Source: Palsa-1392 sp963819975 (GTDB lineage: Bacteria; Verrucomicrobiota; Verrucomicrobiia; Chthoniobacterales; UBA10450). Taken from it: a stretch of DNA of 64,000 nucleotides. Position 1 is the first letter of the stretch. Every line of letters begins with the position of its first letter. The stretch is from positions 1 through 64,000 of the forward strand of contig CAWFYE010000011.1 of NCBI GenBank assembly GCA_963819975.1. Direction: 5' to 3'. A program made the translations under genes and the position numbers. Below, piece by piece: positions 35,493-44,539 of this stretch. The notes beneath the pieces are model-generated. The model was not told the DNA's origin. It ran no database searches and saw only the letters and a program-made list of their open reading frames with translations.

Positions 35493-36386
35493 ATGCGCAA
35501 ACGTATCGGCATCACCCTGGGCGACCCTGCCGGGATTGGTCCGGAGATTGTCCGGTCGGCCCTGGCCTCAGGAAAATTGCCGGACGCGGATTATCGCGTC
35601 CTCGGTGAATCGGAAGGCTATTCGTTAGGCCAGCCGACGCCGGAGAGTGCTCGCGCCGCCCAGGTCGCGCTCGAGGAATCGGTCCGCCTCGCTCTCGCCG
35701 GAAAACTTGATGCGGTCGTGACGGGACCGATTCACAAGGCGCGCATGTACCAGATCGGCTTCGAGTTTCCGGGCCAGACCGAATTCTTCGCCGCCCGTTG
35801 CGGGGTGGAAAATTTCGCCATGCTCCTGACCGGTGCCGGCCTCACAGTCGCTCTTGTGACGACGCACATTCCCCTCGGCGAGGTAACGCGAAAACTGCGG
35901 ACTACCGAGATCGTGCGTGTCGGTTTGCTCCTGGCGGATTTCCTTTCCCAAAGGCGACCCGCGCGGATCGCGGTCGCCGGGTTGAACCCGCACGCCGGCG
36001 AAGACGGCGCGCTCGGTCGCGAAGAGCTCGACCTCATCGCGCCTGCGGTCGCGGAACTAAACAACTCGCTTGTTGCGCCGGGGCGAAACGAAGGCGGATC
36101 ACTTTCTTTCTCCGGCCCCTACCCGCCCGACACCGTTTTTTACCGCGCGGTCGAAGGAGAATTCGACGCCGTGCTTTGCATGTATCACGATCAGGGCTTG
36201 ATTCCGCTCAAACTGCACGCGTTTCATGAAGGGGTGAATGTGACGCTCGGACTCCCGTTCCCACGCACCAGCCCGGATCACGGGACGGCCTTTGCGATCG
36301 CCGGCCAGAACATCGCCCGGGCCGACAGCATGATTGCCGCTATCCGACTGGCGGTGGAACTCGCCGAGCGCACACCGACAAGATGA
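35493..36386 (+). CDS. pdxA: 4-hydroxythreonine-4-phosphate dehydrogenase PdxA
   Basis: The start is MRKRIGITLGDPAGIGPEI at ATG 35493; a TTG nine bases upstream is less likely. The enzyme oxidises 4-phosphohydroxy-threonine in pyridoxal phosphate synthesis. Metal and substrate motifs are present: GPIHKARM, LVTTHIPLGEV, GLNPHAGEDGALGREE, CMYHDQGLIPLK and GLPFPRTSPDHGTAF. At 297 aa it is about 30 residues shorter than the usual enzyme, mostly in the first third, where the linker after LGESEGYSLG is compressed. It overlaps the next gene by four bases. Confidence 0.92.
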   Translation: MRKRIGITLGDPAGIGPEIVRSALASGKLPDADYRVLGESEGYSLGQPTPESARAAQVALEESVRLALAGKLDAVVTGPIHKARMYQIGFEFPGQTEFFAARCGVENFAMLLTGAGLTVALVTTHIPLGEVTRKLRTTEIVRVGLLLADFLSQRRPARIAVAGLNPHAGEDGALGREELDLIAPAVAELNNSLVAPGRNEGGSLSFSGPYPPDTVFYRAVEGEFDAVLCMYHDQGLIPLKLHAFHEGVNVTLGLPFPRTSPDHGTAFAIAGQNIARADSMIAAIRLAVELAERTPTR

Positions 36387-37006
36387 GCAACCGGATCTCG
36401 CCGCTCCATCTTGGTTTACTCCTGCTCACCGCGCTGGTTTTTGTCTGGTCGGCCTGGCAGCCCTACGATCGCGCGACCTGGTGGCTCGAGGTCGCGCCCG
36501 GGATAGTTGGTGCGGCGCTTTTGATTATCACTTATTCAAGTTTTCGTTTTACCACGCTGGTCTACACGCTGATTACGCTGCACATCATGCTGCTTTGCGT
36601 CGGCGGCCATTACACTTACGCGCGGGTGCCGTTTTTTTCCTGGATCGAGCCTTACTTCGGCTGGCATCGGAATCATTTCGATCGGCTCGGTCATTTTATG
36701 CAAGGCTTCGTCCCGGCCCTGATCGCGCGTGAGCTTTTCATTCGGCTCCGGATCGTGACGGCCGGCGGCTGGCGCCCTGCGATTATTATTCTTATCTGCA
36801 TGGGAATCAGTGCGCTTTACGAGCTATTGGAATGGGCCACAGCCCTGACCTCAGGAGAAACCGCCACTGCTTTCCTCGGAACGCAAGGAGATGTCTGGGA
36901 CACGCAATCCGACATGTTTATGGCGCTCGTCGGTGCGATCTGCGCCTTGATTCTGATGAGTCGCTGGCAGAATCGCCAGATGCGCCAACTGCCGAGCCGC
37001 TGGTGA
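36383..37006 (+). CDS. DUF2238 (YjdF-like) inner-membrane protein
   Basis: This 207-aa protein has about five to six membrane helices and the DUF2238 signature LLCVGGHYTYARVPFFSW, then RNHFDRLGHFMQGFVPALIARE and ALYELLEWATAL...GTQGDVWDTQSDM. The acidic/His residues along these motifs are well conserved in the family, but the function is unknown. It starts within the stop of pdxA (ATGA) and its own TGA overlaps the next ATG, so it is tightly coupled to both. Confidence 0.88.
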   Translation: MSNRISPLHLGLLLLTALVFVWSAWQPYDRATWWLEVAPGIVGAALLIITYSSFRFTTLVYTLITLHIMLLCVGGHYTYARVPFFSWIEPYFGWHRNHFDRLGHFMQGFVPALIARELFIRLRIVTAGGWRPAIIILICMGISALYELLEWATALTSGETATAFLGTQGDVWDTQSDMFMALVGAICALILMSRWQNRQMRQLPSRW

Positions 37007-37812
37007 TGTCGCCGCAAAAATACCTCACCGTCTTTAATCTCGGGATCCAGAACACGTTCGTGTATCGCTGGAATTACCTGCTCCGCGCGGTCTTCGGCAT
37101 CATTCCACTCGTCGGCACGGTTTTCCTCTGGCGCGCCATCTTCCGCGAGAGCGGGGGCGGGATGCGCGGCTACGACTACGGGTCGATGATTTATTATTAC
37201 CTGCTCACCATTTTGGTCAGCAACCTCGTCACACCGACCGAGGACGAATGGCAGATCGCGGCCGACATTCGGGAAGGGCAGATTAACTCTTTCCTGACGA
37301 AGCCGATGAATTATCTCGGTTACCGTTTCAGCATTTTTCTGAGCGGCCGGTTGGTTTACACCGCGGTCACAATCCTCCCGATCGCGGCGATTTTTTTCTA
37401 TTTTCGCCGCTTCATTATTTTGCCTAACGACCCTGTGATCTGGCTGACGGCGCTCGTTTCGCTCGTCATGTCGGCCTTCATCCAGTTTTTCCTGACCTAC
37501 GCACTCTCCATGATGGCGTTCTGGATTCTCGAGATCTCGACCATCGTTTTTATCGTTTACAGCTTCGAATATTTCCTCGGCGGCCAGATGTTTCCGCTCG
37601 ATATCATGCCGCCCGCGATCCAGGCGGTGATGAAATGGCTGCCGTTTTATTACGAGCTGTTCTGTCCGATCGCGATCTTCCAGGGTCGTCTGAGCGGCGC
37701 CGAAATGTGGGGCGCGCTTGCCATCCAAAGCGGTTGGGTGTTGGCGATGTGGGCCGCGGCCCGGCTGATGTGGAAACGCGGCCTCGGGCACTACCAGGCG
37801 GTCGGCGGTTAA
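37006..37812 (+). CDS. ABC-2 type permease (DUF990 family)
   Basis: The 268-aa product starts at ATG 37006 (MSPQKYLTVFNLGIQNTFVYRWNYLL). Six hydrophobic segments and the segments RGYDYGSMIYYYLLTILVSNL, INSFLTKPMNYLGYRFS and YFLGGQMFPLDIMPPAIQAVMKWLPFYY place it in the DUF990/ABC2_membrane_6 exporter permeases. These normally work with a second permease and an ATPase encoded alongside; neither is here, since degraded DNA and a hydrolase follow. The partner genes may be elsewhere or lost. Confidence 0.85.
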   Translation: MSPQKYLTVFNLGIQNTFVYRWNYLLRAVFGIIPLVGTVFLWRAIFRESGGGMRGYDYGSMIYYYLLTILVSNLVTPTEDEWQIAADIREGQINSFLTKPMNYLGYRFSIFLSGRLVYTAVTILPIAAIFFYFRRFIILPNDPVIWLTALVSLVMSAFIQFFLTYALSMMAFWILEISTIVFIVYSFEYFLGGQMFPLDIMPPAIQAVMKWLPFYYELFCPIAIFQGRLSGAEMWGALAIQSGWVLAMWAAARLMWKRGLGHYQAVGG

Positions 37813-37821
37813 GTTATCGAG

Positions 37822-37916
37822 CAGCCTGCGCCAATGGTGCGGTCGTGAACGTGAAAGAAACAGCCTTCAAGCGGTAACGAAGGCGGCACAGCAACGATCT
37901 CACACTCACGGTCATC
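37822..37916 (+). pseudogene. remnant of a PATR-protein C-terminus
   Basis: About 95 bases align by eye with the last 95 bases of the PATR gene ending at 40937 (40838-40934). Shared words include GGTCGTGAACGTGAA versus GATCGTGACCGTGAA, then AACGAAGGCGGC and CAACGATCTCACACTCACGG, encoding NDLTLTV. Frameshifts and a stop break the frame. It is likely all that is left of a tandem paralogue 1.5 kb upstream of the intact copy. Confidence 0.65.
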
Positions 37917-38302
37917 ACGGAGGCGCAGCCGCTGCCGTATCTTGAAGGCGTAGTTTCTAACAGGCACCGCCCTTTCTTCCGCCTCCTTCAAGTACCCCTG
38001 CCGGTCATAGTGGAGAAAAGAACAAAGAAGCAGTCTTGACATGGTCGCTCGAATTTTGCTCTCCTCGTCTCTGGACTCCGACACACCCCATGAAGAACAT
38101 GGCCTTTCAGTCCGCGCCCAAGCGCCGCGTGCCCCAATTTTTCGCTTGCCTTCTCGACCAACGAAAGGAAAACCATGAACCCGCCTAACGACCAGGAACC
38201 TCAGAACCTCAGGAAGTCTCTCCGGGTAATCGCAGTCGCCTCTGGCGGGCTGTCAGGAGCGCGGGGCTTTGCTGTCTCGTAACGCTCGGCTGTTTTCTTT
38301 TC

Positions 38303-39367
38303 GTGCTCTTCGCCACACGAGTGACGACACCGGCGCGAGCCCAAGGCACTCCGACTCCCAGCCCTACCGCGACTTGCACGTTGCACGAAAATTCTCCGTG
38401 CGCGACTCCGCCTTGTTCGCCTAGCCCCTACCCGCCTGATCCTGACCCGCCAGTCGAGGCGATTCCACCTGCCTTTCAACCGCCGGACGATGATACCGTC
38501 CTCGAATGGCGTGTGTATCCTCCAACTCCTGTGCCATCGAGCGGCAAAGGACCGGCTGTGGTACTGATACATGAGGGCCACTTCGCCAGCGGTTGGATCT
38601 TTTCCGGACTCTTGGATGATCCCGTGGAGGATCTGCAAAACGCTGGCTACTATGTTTTTGTCGTAGCGCATCGCCTGGCTCCATGCGGGCTGGTAAAAGG
38701 ACAAGCGTGTCACAATGATGCTTCGTCGGGTCGGCCTCCCCAGCAGACAAACGACGTGAAGGCCTTCATCCGCGCGGCCAAAGCAGACAGCCGCTGCGAC
38801 AACGGCCGTCTCGCCGTCGTTGGCGGCTCCTCCGGGGCCAGTCACGCCGCTTTCGCGATGTTCGATATCGCCAGTAGTGGGTCCGTCTGGCCCAACTGGA
38901 ACCAAGACGGCGACGATCGACCTCTGGCGGCCGTTTGTTTGTCGGGTGCCTACGATTTTACGGACCGCACCCCGGAATGTTATCCTGACACTGTAGGCGA
39001 TCCGGTGAATCAATTCAGAAACAAGATTGAGAACTATACCGGGACCTGTCATCGGTTTGGGAATGGAGGGTTCAACCAATGGAGCTCATCCCCAGTGGCG
39101 CAGCTCCAGTCCTTTAGCAGCGAGATGCCCTTCCGCCCGATGTATTTCATTCACAGCCGGTATGACTCGATGCCATACAACCAGATCGCCGACGTTAAGT
39201 GCAAGCTCGCCGAGGTGGATGTGGATTCGTCGGAGTATCAGGTGCTGATAATCCCAGAGGGCTCACAGCACGCATTCCAGTACTGGAGAGACTGGGACCC
39301 TTCAGCATCACTCCTTCGGATTAGCGATAAGGTGATCATCTTCCTCAACACTCATCTTCAACCGTAA
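38303..39367 (+). CDS. secreted alpha/beta-hydrolase
   Basis: This protein of about 354 aa is a paralogue of the hydrolase at 20115. Motifs are VVLIHEGHFASGW (oxyanion region), VVAHRLAP, GGSSGASHAAFAM (nucleophile Ser in GSSGAS), IHSRYDSMPYN and GSQHAFQYW (catalytic His). Cys and Pro/Thr stretches lie near the N-terminus. The GTG at 38303 cuts into a hydrophobic signal segment (LCCLVTLGCFLFVLFA) that extends upstream in frame; the ATG at 38174 with good context (MNPPNDQEPQ) is in another frame. A one-base indel between about 38200 and 38270 probably separates them. There are no C-terminal IGGF repeats. Confidence 0.78.
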   Translation: MLFATRVTTPARAQGTPTPSPTATCTLHENSPCATPPCSPSPYPPDPDPPVEAIPPAFQPPDDDTVLEWRVYPPTPVPSSGKGPAVVLIHEGHFASGWIFSGLLDDPVEDLQNAGYYVFVVAHRLAPCGLVKGQACHNDASSGRPPQQTNDVKAFIRAAKADSRCDNGRLAVVGGSSGASHAAFAMFDIASSGSVWPNWNQDGDDRPLAAVCLSGAYDFTDRTPECYPDTVGDPVNQFRNKIENYTGTCHRFGNGGFNQWSSSPVAQLQSFSSEMPFRPMYFIHSRYDSMPYNQIADVKCKLAEVDVDSSEYQVLIIPEGSQHAFQYWRDWDPSASLLRISDKVIIFLNTHLQP

Positions 39368-39371
39368 CAAT

Positions 39372-40937
39372 ATGAAACACCCTACTCTCGTCAGATTTTC
39401 CGGCAATTTGCTGTCTTTGAGGTTGCGCAAAGTGGCGCGACCTCTGTTCGTCGCTTTCGCGCTCTCACTGGCTCAAGCTGCTTACGCTATCGATATCACC
39501 TGGGTTGGTAATCCCGCGGATAACAACTGGTCCAACCCGGCGAACTGGTCATCGCGGACTGTGCCGGGCAGTTTCGATGTTGCGCATTTCGGAGTCTCGA
39601 TAATCACCGACGTCGAACTTACTCAAGGTGGCGCGGTCCTAGAGATTGTTTTTGATCCAGCCGCAGAGGCTTTTGCGATTTCGGCACTTCCCGGTGCCAC
39701 GTTCGAGATTTTTAACGTGGTGAATAATTCGGGGTTGGAACAGAATTTTGTCTCTATCGCTGATGAGAACGGCTCAGGCGGCTTTAATGTCGATGATGGA
39801 GGGATCACCGGGGCCGGGCCGGTGACTTTCACCCAGCAAGCACGAAACGTCGAAGATGGCCTTAGGCCATATGTACTTTTTACGATGGCAAAGGCGGGTG
39901 CCGCGACGTTCCATAATCTGGGGGCAAGCGTTTCAGGCGGAGCGGGAGGGCGGACTGACTTCTGGTACGATGCTTCGTCCGCCCAACAAAGCACCATTAT
40001 CAATGACGGAGGAACGGCCCCGGGCGCGGAAGGCGGCGCGACGTTTTTTGGTCTCCAGACTCCAACAGCCGACGGGGCGACACTCATCGCCAGAGGGGGA
40101 ACCAACGGAGGTGGAGGCGGATCGTTTACCTTCTCTAATGGATCGAGCGGAGGGACATCACGGGTGGAGCTCTTCGGCAATGGCTACCTCGACATGAGCG
40201 ACCCTGCGAGACCGAGGCTGACGATTGGCTCCCTCGAAGGTGACGGAATTGTTTACCTCGGCGGCAAGACCCTCGTCGTAGGCAGCAGTCCACGCAGCAC
40301 GACCTTCAGCGGGCTGCTCCAACCGGGGACGCCGAGCGGCGGGACCGGGACGGGATCCTTGGAGAAGACTGGGGAGGGCACTCTCACCTTGAGCGGCGCC
40401 AGCGTTTACACCGACGGCACCACGGTCAGTGGGGGCACCCTGGTCGTTGCCAACACTACCGGCTCAGCCACCGGCACGGGGGCGGTTTCTGTGAACGCCG
40501 GCACGCTCGGAGGAAGTGGGATCATTGCCGGAGCCGTCGCGATTGGCACAGGAAGCGGTCCGGGCGCTTTCCTCGCCCCGGCCCATGGCGGCAACAAGCA
40601 ACTGACTATCACCATCCAAAGCAGCCTGACCTTTAACGCCGACTCCACCTACACCTACACCTTCAAAGCCAAGGGCAACAGATCGAAGATCGACAAGGTG
40701 GTATCTAACGGCGTGACGATCAACAGCGGAGCGACGATCAACCTGAGTGGAACGACCCAGGGGCCTCTCACCCCGGGGACAACGCTGACTTTGATCAAGA
40801 ACACCGCGGCGACGCCGATCGGCGGCGCTTTCAGCAACCTGCCCGATGGCGCGATCGTGACCGTGAACGGGAACAATCTCCAAGTCGATTACGAAGGCGG
40901 CGACGGCAACGATCTCACGCTGACGGTCGTGCCGTAA
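39372..40937 (+). CDS. autotransporter-associated beta-strand (PATR) protein
   Basis: This 521-aa exported protein has a signal peptide ending AQAAYA, then ITWVGNPADNNWSNPANWSS, a motif common at the start of verrucomicrobial PATR proteins. The PATR unit itself lies at about residues 330-385: LEKTGEGTLTLSGASVYTDGTTVSGGTLVV and GTLGGSGIIAGAV. Many Gly/Ser/Thr-rich beta strands precede it. No beta-barrel translocator or PEP-CTERM tail is seen; the end DYEGGDGNDLTLTVVP is a typical natural terminus. Surface adhesion or matrix function is inference. Only four bases separate it from the hydrolase, suggesting co-expression. Confidence 0.82.
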   Translation: MKHPTLVRFSGNLLSLRLRKVARPLFVAFALSLAQAAYAIDITWVGNPADNNWSNPANWSSRTVPGSFDVAHFGVSIITDVELTQGGAVLEIVFDPAAEAFAISALPGATFEIFNVVNNSGLEQNFVSIADENGSGGFNVDDGGITGAGPVTFTQQARNVEDGLRPYVLFTMAKAGAATFHNLGASVSGGAGGRTDFWYDASSAQQSTIINDGGTAPGAEGGATFFGLQTPTADGATLIARGGTNGGGGGSFTFSNGSSGGTSRVELFGNGYLDMSDPARPRLTIGSLEGDGIVYLGGKTLVVGSSPRSTTFSGLLQPGTPSGGTGTGSLEKTGEGTLTLSGASVYTDGTTVSGGTLVVANTTGSATGTGAVSVNAGTLGGSGIIAGAVAIGTGSGPGAFLAPAHGGNKQLTITIQSSLTFNADSTYTYTFKAKGNRSKIDKVVSNGVTINSGATINLSGTTQGPLTPGTTLTLIKNTAATPIGGAFSNLPDGAIVTVNGNNLQVDYEGGDGNDLTLTVVP

Positions 40938-40940
40938 CAC

Positions 40941-41062
40941 GGGCCTCTGGCCTGTCCCGTCGAGCGGGCTTCCAGCCCGCAATTCGAGACGCCGGGAAAG
41001 AGGTCCCGCTGACCTGACAGCCGGGACGGCTGCATTACGCTCGCCGGCCAACGCTGCCAAGA
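40941..41062. repeat. cluster of short hairpins
   Basis: Behind the PATR gene several palindromes follow one another: ACGGG...CCCGT, a perfect GCGGGCT-TCC-AGCCCGC, GGGA...TCCC and CAGCC-GGGAC-GGCTG. They differ from the GTAG/CTAC elements in sequence. They may form transcription-terminating or RNA-stabilising structures before the prenyl synthase gene. Confidence 0.5.
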
Positions 41063-41122
41063 AAGCCGCCGCATAAGATTTCGATTGCGCCGCGCGGCGC
41101 ATCTTTCCAGATTCGCGGCACC

Positions 41123-42004
41123 GTGGATCTGAAACGTTATCTTACCGCCCGCCAAAAAGAGGTCGACCGCGCGCTCGATCGCTTTCTTCCGAAAGCCTCG
41201 GCCAAGCCGGCCACCATTCACAAGGCGATGCGCTACTCGCTCTTCGCCGGGGGCAAACGCCTGCGCCCGATCCTCTGCCTGGCCGCGGCCGAGGCCTGCG
41301 GCGGCCTAACGAAAAGCGCGCTTCCCCTCGCCTGCGCGCTTGAGTGCATTCACACTTACTCGCTCATCCATGACGATCTCCCGAGCATGGATAACGACGA
41401 CTTTCGGCGCGGACGCCCGACCTGTCACAATGTCTTCGGCGACGGCATCGCCGTCCTGGCGGGCGACGCTCTGCTAACGATCGCCTTTGAGATTGCAGCC
41501 ACAGCGGAAGCCTGGCCGCGCTACGACATGCGGGCGATTTTTCGTGAAATTTCCGTCGCCGCCGGGAGTCGGAAGCTGATCGCCGGTCAGGTGGCCGACC
41601 TGGAGGGTGAAGGCAAGAAACACACCCTGGCGCAGCTTCGCTACATTCATGAAAACAAAACCGCCGCGCTCCTCACGACTTCGGTGCGACTCGGCGCGAT
41701 GAGTGCCAATGCCACCCCGACGCAGCTCGCCGCGATCAGTGATTTCGGCCAGGCCCTCGGGCTGGCTTTCCAGGTGATCGACGACATTCTCGATGTCACC
41801 CAGACGAGTGAGAAATTGGGGAAGAGTGCGGGGAAAGATGCCGCTGCGCACAAGGCGACCTATCCGTCCGTTCTCGGCCTGGAGAAATCGCGCCGCGAAG
41901 CGGGACGACTCACGCGGCGGGCGCACGACGCGCTTCGGCCGTTAGGCAAACGCGCCGAGACACTGCGGGCACTGGCGAACTACCTGCTCGAGCGCGAATA
42001 CTGA
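41123..42004 (+). CDS. ispA: polyprenyl diphosphate synthase (IspA-like)
   Basis: This 293-aa trans-isoprenyl diphosphate synthase starts at GTG 41123. First Asp-rich motif: DDLPSMDNDDFRRG (DDxxxxD type, bacterial short-chain class). Second: DDILDVT. Other family landmarks are FAGGKRLRPILCLAAAEACGG, GDALLTIAFEI, GQVADLEGEGK and HENKTAALLTTSV. It probably makes farnesyl or geranylgeranyl diphosphate for quinones, hopanoids and undecaprenyl phosphate. Exact chain length cannot be read from sequence. A 9-mer at 41304 is read as Gly-Leu-Thr. Confidence 0.9.
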   Translation: MDLKRYLTARQKEVDRALDRFLPKASAKPATIHKAMRYSLFAGGKRLRPILCLAAAEACGGLTKSALPLACALECIHTYSLIHDDLPSMDNDDFRRGRPTCHNVFGDGIAVLAGDALLTIAFEIAATAEAWPRYDMRAIFREISVAAGSRKLIAGQVADLEGEGKKHTLAQLRYIHENKTAALLTTSVRLGAMSANATPTQLAAISDFGQALGLAFQVIDDILDVTQTSEKLGKSAGKDAAAHKATYPSVLGLEKSRREAGRLTRRAHDALRPLGKRAETLRALANYLLEREY

Positions 42005-42031
42005 TGCGCCGGGTAGCGCCCAGATGAAGAA

Positions 42032-43033
42032 TCACGCCAAGGCGAGATTTGGATCGATCTCGGCCGTGAGGGGCGTCGAATCGCCCCGCTCCAGGTGAAG
42101 CTGGGCGGCGAAGCCGATCATGGCCGCGTTGTCGGTGCAGAGGGTGGGCGCGGCGAAACGCAATTCCAGCCCCGCTCGCTCGCAGCCTAACGACATCTGG
42201 CGACGCAGTTCGCCGTTGCAACTGACTCCGCCGCTGACCGTAACGAGTGAACGTTTCGCAGCGCGCGCCGCCGCGATCGTCTTTGCCACAAGGACGTCAA
42301 CGACCGCGCTCTGAAAGGAAGCGCAAAGATCGGCGCAATCTTCCCTGGCGGTTTTCGGCAAGAGATAACGGACCGCCGTTTTTAATCCGCTGAAGCTGAA
42401 GTTGGCGTCACCGGAGTGAAGCATGCTGCGCGGCAAGGCGAACCGCGCCCGATCGCCCGCCTCGGCGCAGCGCTCGATTTCCGGCCCGCCCGGGTAAGCC
42501 AACCCGAGCATTTTCGCCACCTTGTCGAAGGCTTCGCCAGCAGCGTCATCAACCGTCCGGCCGATGACCTGGTATTCGCCGAGGCCATCGACCACGACGA
42601 GCAAGGTGTGACCTCCGCTCACGATCAGGGAAACGTTAGGCGCGATCTCGTCCACGTCCGATGGGCCGAAAAACGGCGAAAGGAGATGACCCTCGAGATG
42701 GTTGATCGCGAGATACGGTTTGCCGAAGCCGAGAGCCAGACCTTTGGCGAGCGAGGCGCCGATCATGAGCGAGCTGGCCAGCCCCGGCCCGCTCGTGGCA
42801 GCGAAAGCGTCAATTTGGCCTAACGAAATGTCAGCGACCGCGATGGCGCGGGCGAGCAAATCTGGCGCGCGCTGCAGATGATGGCGCGACGCGACCTCCG
42901 GGACCACGCCGCCGTAGGGCTGGTGGGCCGCGACCTGCGAGGCGACTTCGCTCACCAGCAATTCGCGCCCGCGAAGAACAGCGACGGCCGTTTCATCACA
43001 CGACGTCTCGAGCGCGAGAAGGAGAAAATTCAT
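42032..43033 (-). CDS. tsaD: tRNA N6-adenosine threonylcarbamoyltransferase TsaD
   Basis: This 333-aa Kae1/TsaD enzyme transfers threonylcarbamoyl to A37 of ANN-decoding tRNAs with TsaB/TsaE. The sequence shows LALETSCDETAVAVL, the metal-binding region PYGGVVPEVASRHHLQ, GPGLASSLMIGASLAKGLALGFGKP, LAINHLEGHLLSP, SGGHTLLVVV and GVSCNGELR. Two 9-mers (42185, 42818) are read as Ser-Leu-Gly. It is convergent with the prenyl synthase gene and downstream of the C-terminal protease on the same strand. Confidence 0.94.
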   Translation of the reverse strand: MNFLLLALETSCDETAVAVLRGRELLVSEVASQVAAHQPYGGVVPEVASRHHLQRAPDLLARAIAVADISLGQIDAFAATSGPGLASSLMIGASLAKGLALGFGKPYLAINHLEGHLLSPFFGPSDVDEIAPNVSLIVSGGHTLLVVVDGLGEYQVIGRTVDDAAGEAFDKVAKMLGLAYPGGPEIERCAEAGDRARFALPRSMLHSGDANFSFSGLKTAVRYLLPKTAREDCADLCASFQSAVVDVLVAKTIAAARAAKRSLVTVSGGVSCNGELRRQMSLGCERAGLELRFAAPTLCTDNAAMIGFAAQLHLERGDSTPLTAEIDPNLALA

Positions 43034-43037
43034 TTTA

Positions 43038-43096
43038 ACCGCAGAGGGCGCAGAGAATGGACTCCAGGAAATTCTCTCCTCTGCGTCCTCTGCGAT
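43038..43096. repeat. inverted Cys-Ala-Gly-type DNA repeat (CGCAGAG)
   Basis: The sequence reads CCGCAGAGGGCGCAGAGAA then, after about 13 bases, TTCTCTCCTCTGCGTCCTCTGCG, an imperfect 20-bp inverted repeat built from CGCAGAG words. It sits between the protease stop and the tsaD start. Similar CGCAGAG-type dispersed repeats are familiar in several Verrucomicrobiota and Planctomycetota genomes (recalled, not checked). Confidence 0.55.
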
Positions 43097-43118
43097 CGCA
43101 GCGGTGAAGATCCAATCG

Positions 43119-44438
43119 CTATTTTTTCACCGCCTCGACTTTGGGCGAAGTTTGTTGCGCGTAAATCATCACACCCTTGAGGGCGTCGATCGCGCGCATC
43201 ATTTGCAGGTCTTTCGACTGGATGATCCTGGTCGCTTCGGAAGGCTGGAGCTTGTCGATGTTGCGGAGCGCCGCGACCGCGCGGTCTTGCTCCGGAGTGA
43301 GCGGCACGAGAATGTTCGGGACAACGCCGTTGCCCTGAATGACCGCTTTGCTCGGGGTATAATATTTCGCGGTCGTGAAGCGCAGAGCCGAGCCGTCGGG
43401 GAGCTGCATTACGTTTTGGACCGAGCCTTTGCCGAAAGTCGTCTCGCCGACCACGATTGCGCGGTGCAGATCCTTGAGCGCCCCGGCGACGATCTCCGAG
43501 CCGCTCGCGCTCCCTTCGTTGACCAGCACGACGAGCGGGAAACGCGGCCGTTCCTTGCCACTGCTCGGGGTGGAATAGTCATGTTTTTGCGAGGAGGCCC
43601 GGCCCTGAGTGGATACGACCTTCGTGTTCGGAGGCAGGAATTGCCCGAGCACATCGACGGCGGAGTTGAGCAGGCCGCCGGGGTTGTTGCGCAAGTCGAG
43701 GACCAGCGCTTGCATCCCTTCCTTCTGTAGTTTGTCGAGCGTCTTGCTGAACTCGTCCGCTGTTGGTTCGTTAAACTGCACGATCCGCACATAGCCGACT
43801 TTGAACGGTCCGGTTAACTCGGGATCGAGGAATTGCCCGCCTTTCACGCTCGCCACTTTGATTTCCTTGCGCTCGAGCGCGTAATCTTTGATCTCGTTGC
43901 TCGAGGGTCGCAGGATGGTGAGGGTGATCTTTTGCCCGGGCTCGCCGCGCAAAACATCGACTGCGTCCTGTAAACCGAGTTTCTCCGTCGACGTGCCGTT
44001 GATTTTCAGAATCTGATCGCCGGCCTGAATGCCCGCCTTCGCCGCCGGCGTATCTTCCATCGGAGTCACGACGGTCAGCACACCGTCTCGGACTGCGACC
44101 TCCACCCCAAGCCCGTTGAACCGGCTGCGCGTGTCGTCCTGCATGTCCTTGAAGTCGTCCGGGTCCATGAACTGGCTGTGCGGATCGAGCGAGGAAAGCA
44201 TCCCCTTCATCGCGGCGTAGATCAGGTCGTGGTAGCTGACCTTCTGCCCGTCGACATAATCCTGCCGGATCAGCTCGACCGCTTTGGCAAAAGTAGCGAT
44301 CTCGGAGTAGCCGCGATCATCCGTCGTGACCGCGGCCGGTTCCGGGTCGGCCGCACCTGCGATGCCTGTGCCGAGAACGAAAAAGAGACCCGCGGCGAAG
44401 CCCGCAGTGAAGGTGCGATGAGGCAGAGAGCGCTTCAT
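43119..44438 (-). CDS. C-terminal processing peptidase (S41 family)
   Basis: The start is set at MKRSLPHRTFTAGFAAGLFFVLGTGIAGA (signal peptide); upstream Met residues at 44447 and 44459 are alternatives. A PDZ domain follows (RSRFNGLGVEVAVRDGVLTVVTPMEDTPAAKAGIQAGDQIL, about residues 95-165). The S41 catalytic Ser/Lys dyad is in NEGSASGSEIVAGAL and TTFGKGSVQ. CtpA-type enzymes trim or degrade proteins in the periplasm. The SRF..GxG and YYTPSKAVIQGNGV regions are typical. Nothing suggests local regulation. Confidence 0.9.
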   Translation of the reverse strand: MKRSLPHRTFTAGFAAGLFFVLGTGIAGAADPEPAAVTTDDRGYSEIATFAKAVELIRQDYVDGQKVSYHDLIYAAMKGMLSSLDPHSQFMDPDDFKDMQDDTRSRFNGLGVEVAVRDGVLTVVTPMEDTPAAKAGIQAGDQILKINGTSTEKLGLQDAVDVLRGEPGQKITLTILRPSSNEIKDYALERKEIKVASVKGGQFLDPELTGPFKVGYVRIVQFNEPTADEFSKTLDKLQKEGMQALVLDLRNNPGGLLNSAVDVLGQFLPPNTKVVSTQGRASSQKHDYSTPSSGKERPRFPLVVLVNEGSASGSEIVAGALKDLHRAIVVGETTFGKGSVQNVMQLPDGSALRFTTAKYYTPSKAVIQGNGVVPNILVPLTPEQDRAVAALRNIDKLQPSEATRIIQSKDLQMMRAIDALKGVMIYAQQTSPKVEAVKK

Positions 44439-44539
44439 AATTATCATGTTTGGACGCAAACGAATCGATTGTCGTTCATCCTTGGCTTTTTGCCAAGCGG
44501 TGCGGATGACAAGGGGTGTATCCCCTTTTAATCTAGGCG

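Noticed and set aside
36817..37791. 324-aa minus-strand frame opposite the DUF2238 and ABC permease genes
   Set aside because: Its Arg/His/Asp-rich composition is typical of an antisense shadow, while the plus strand carries clear membrane-protein families.
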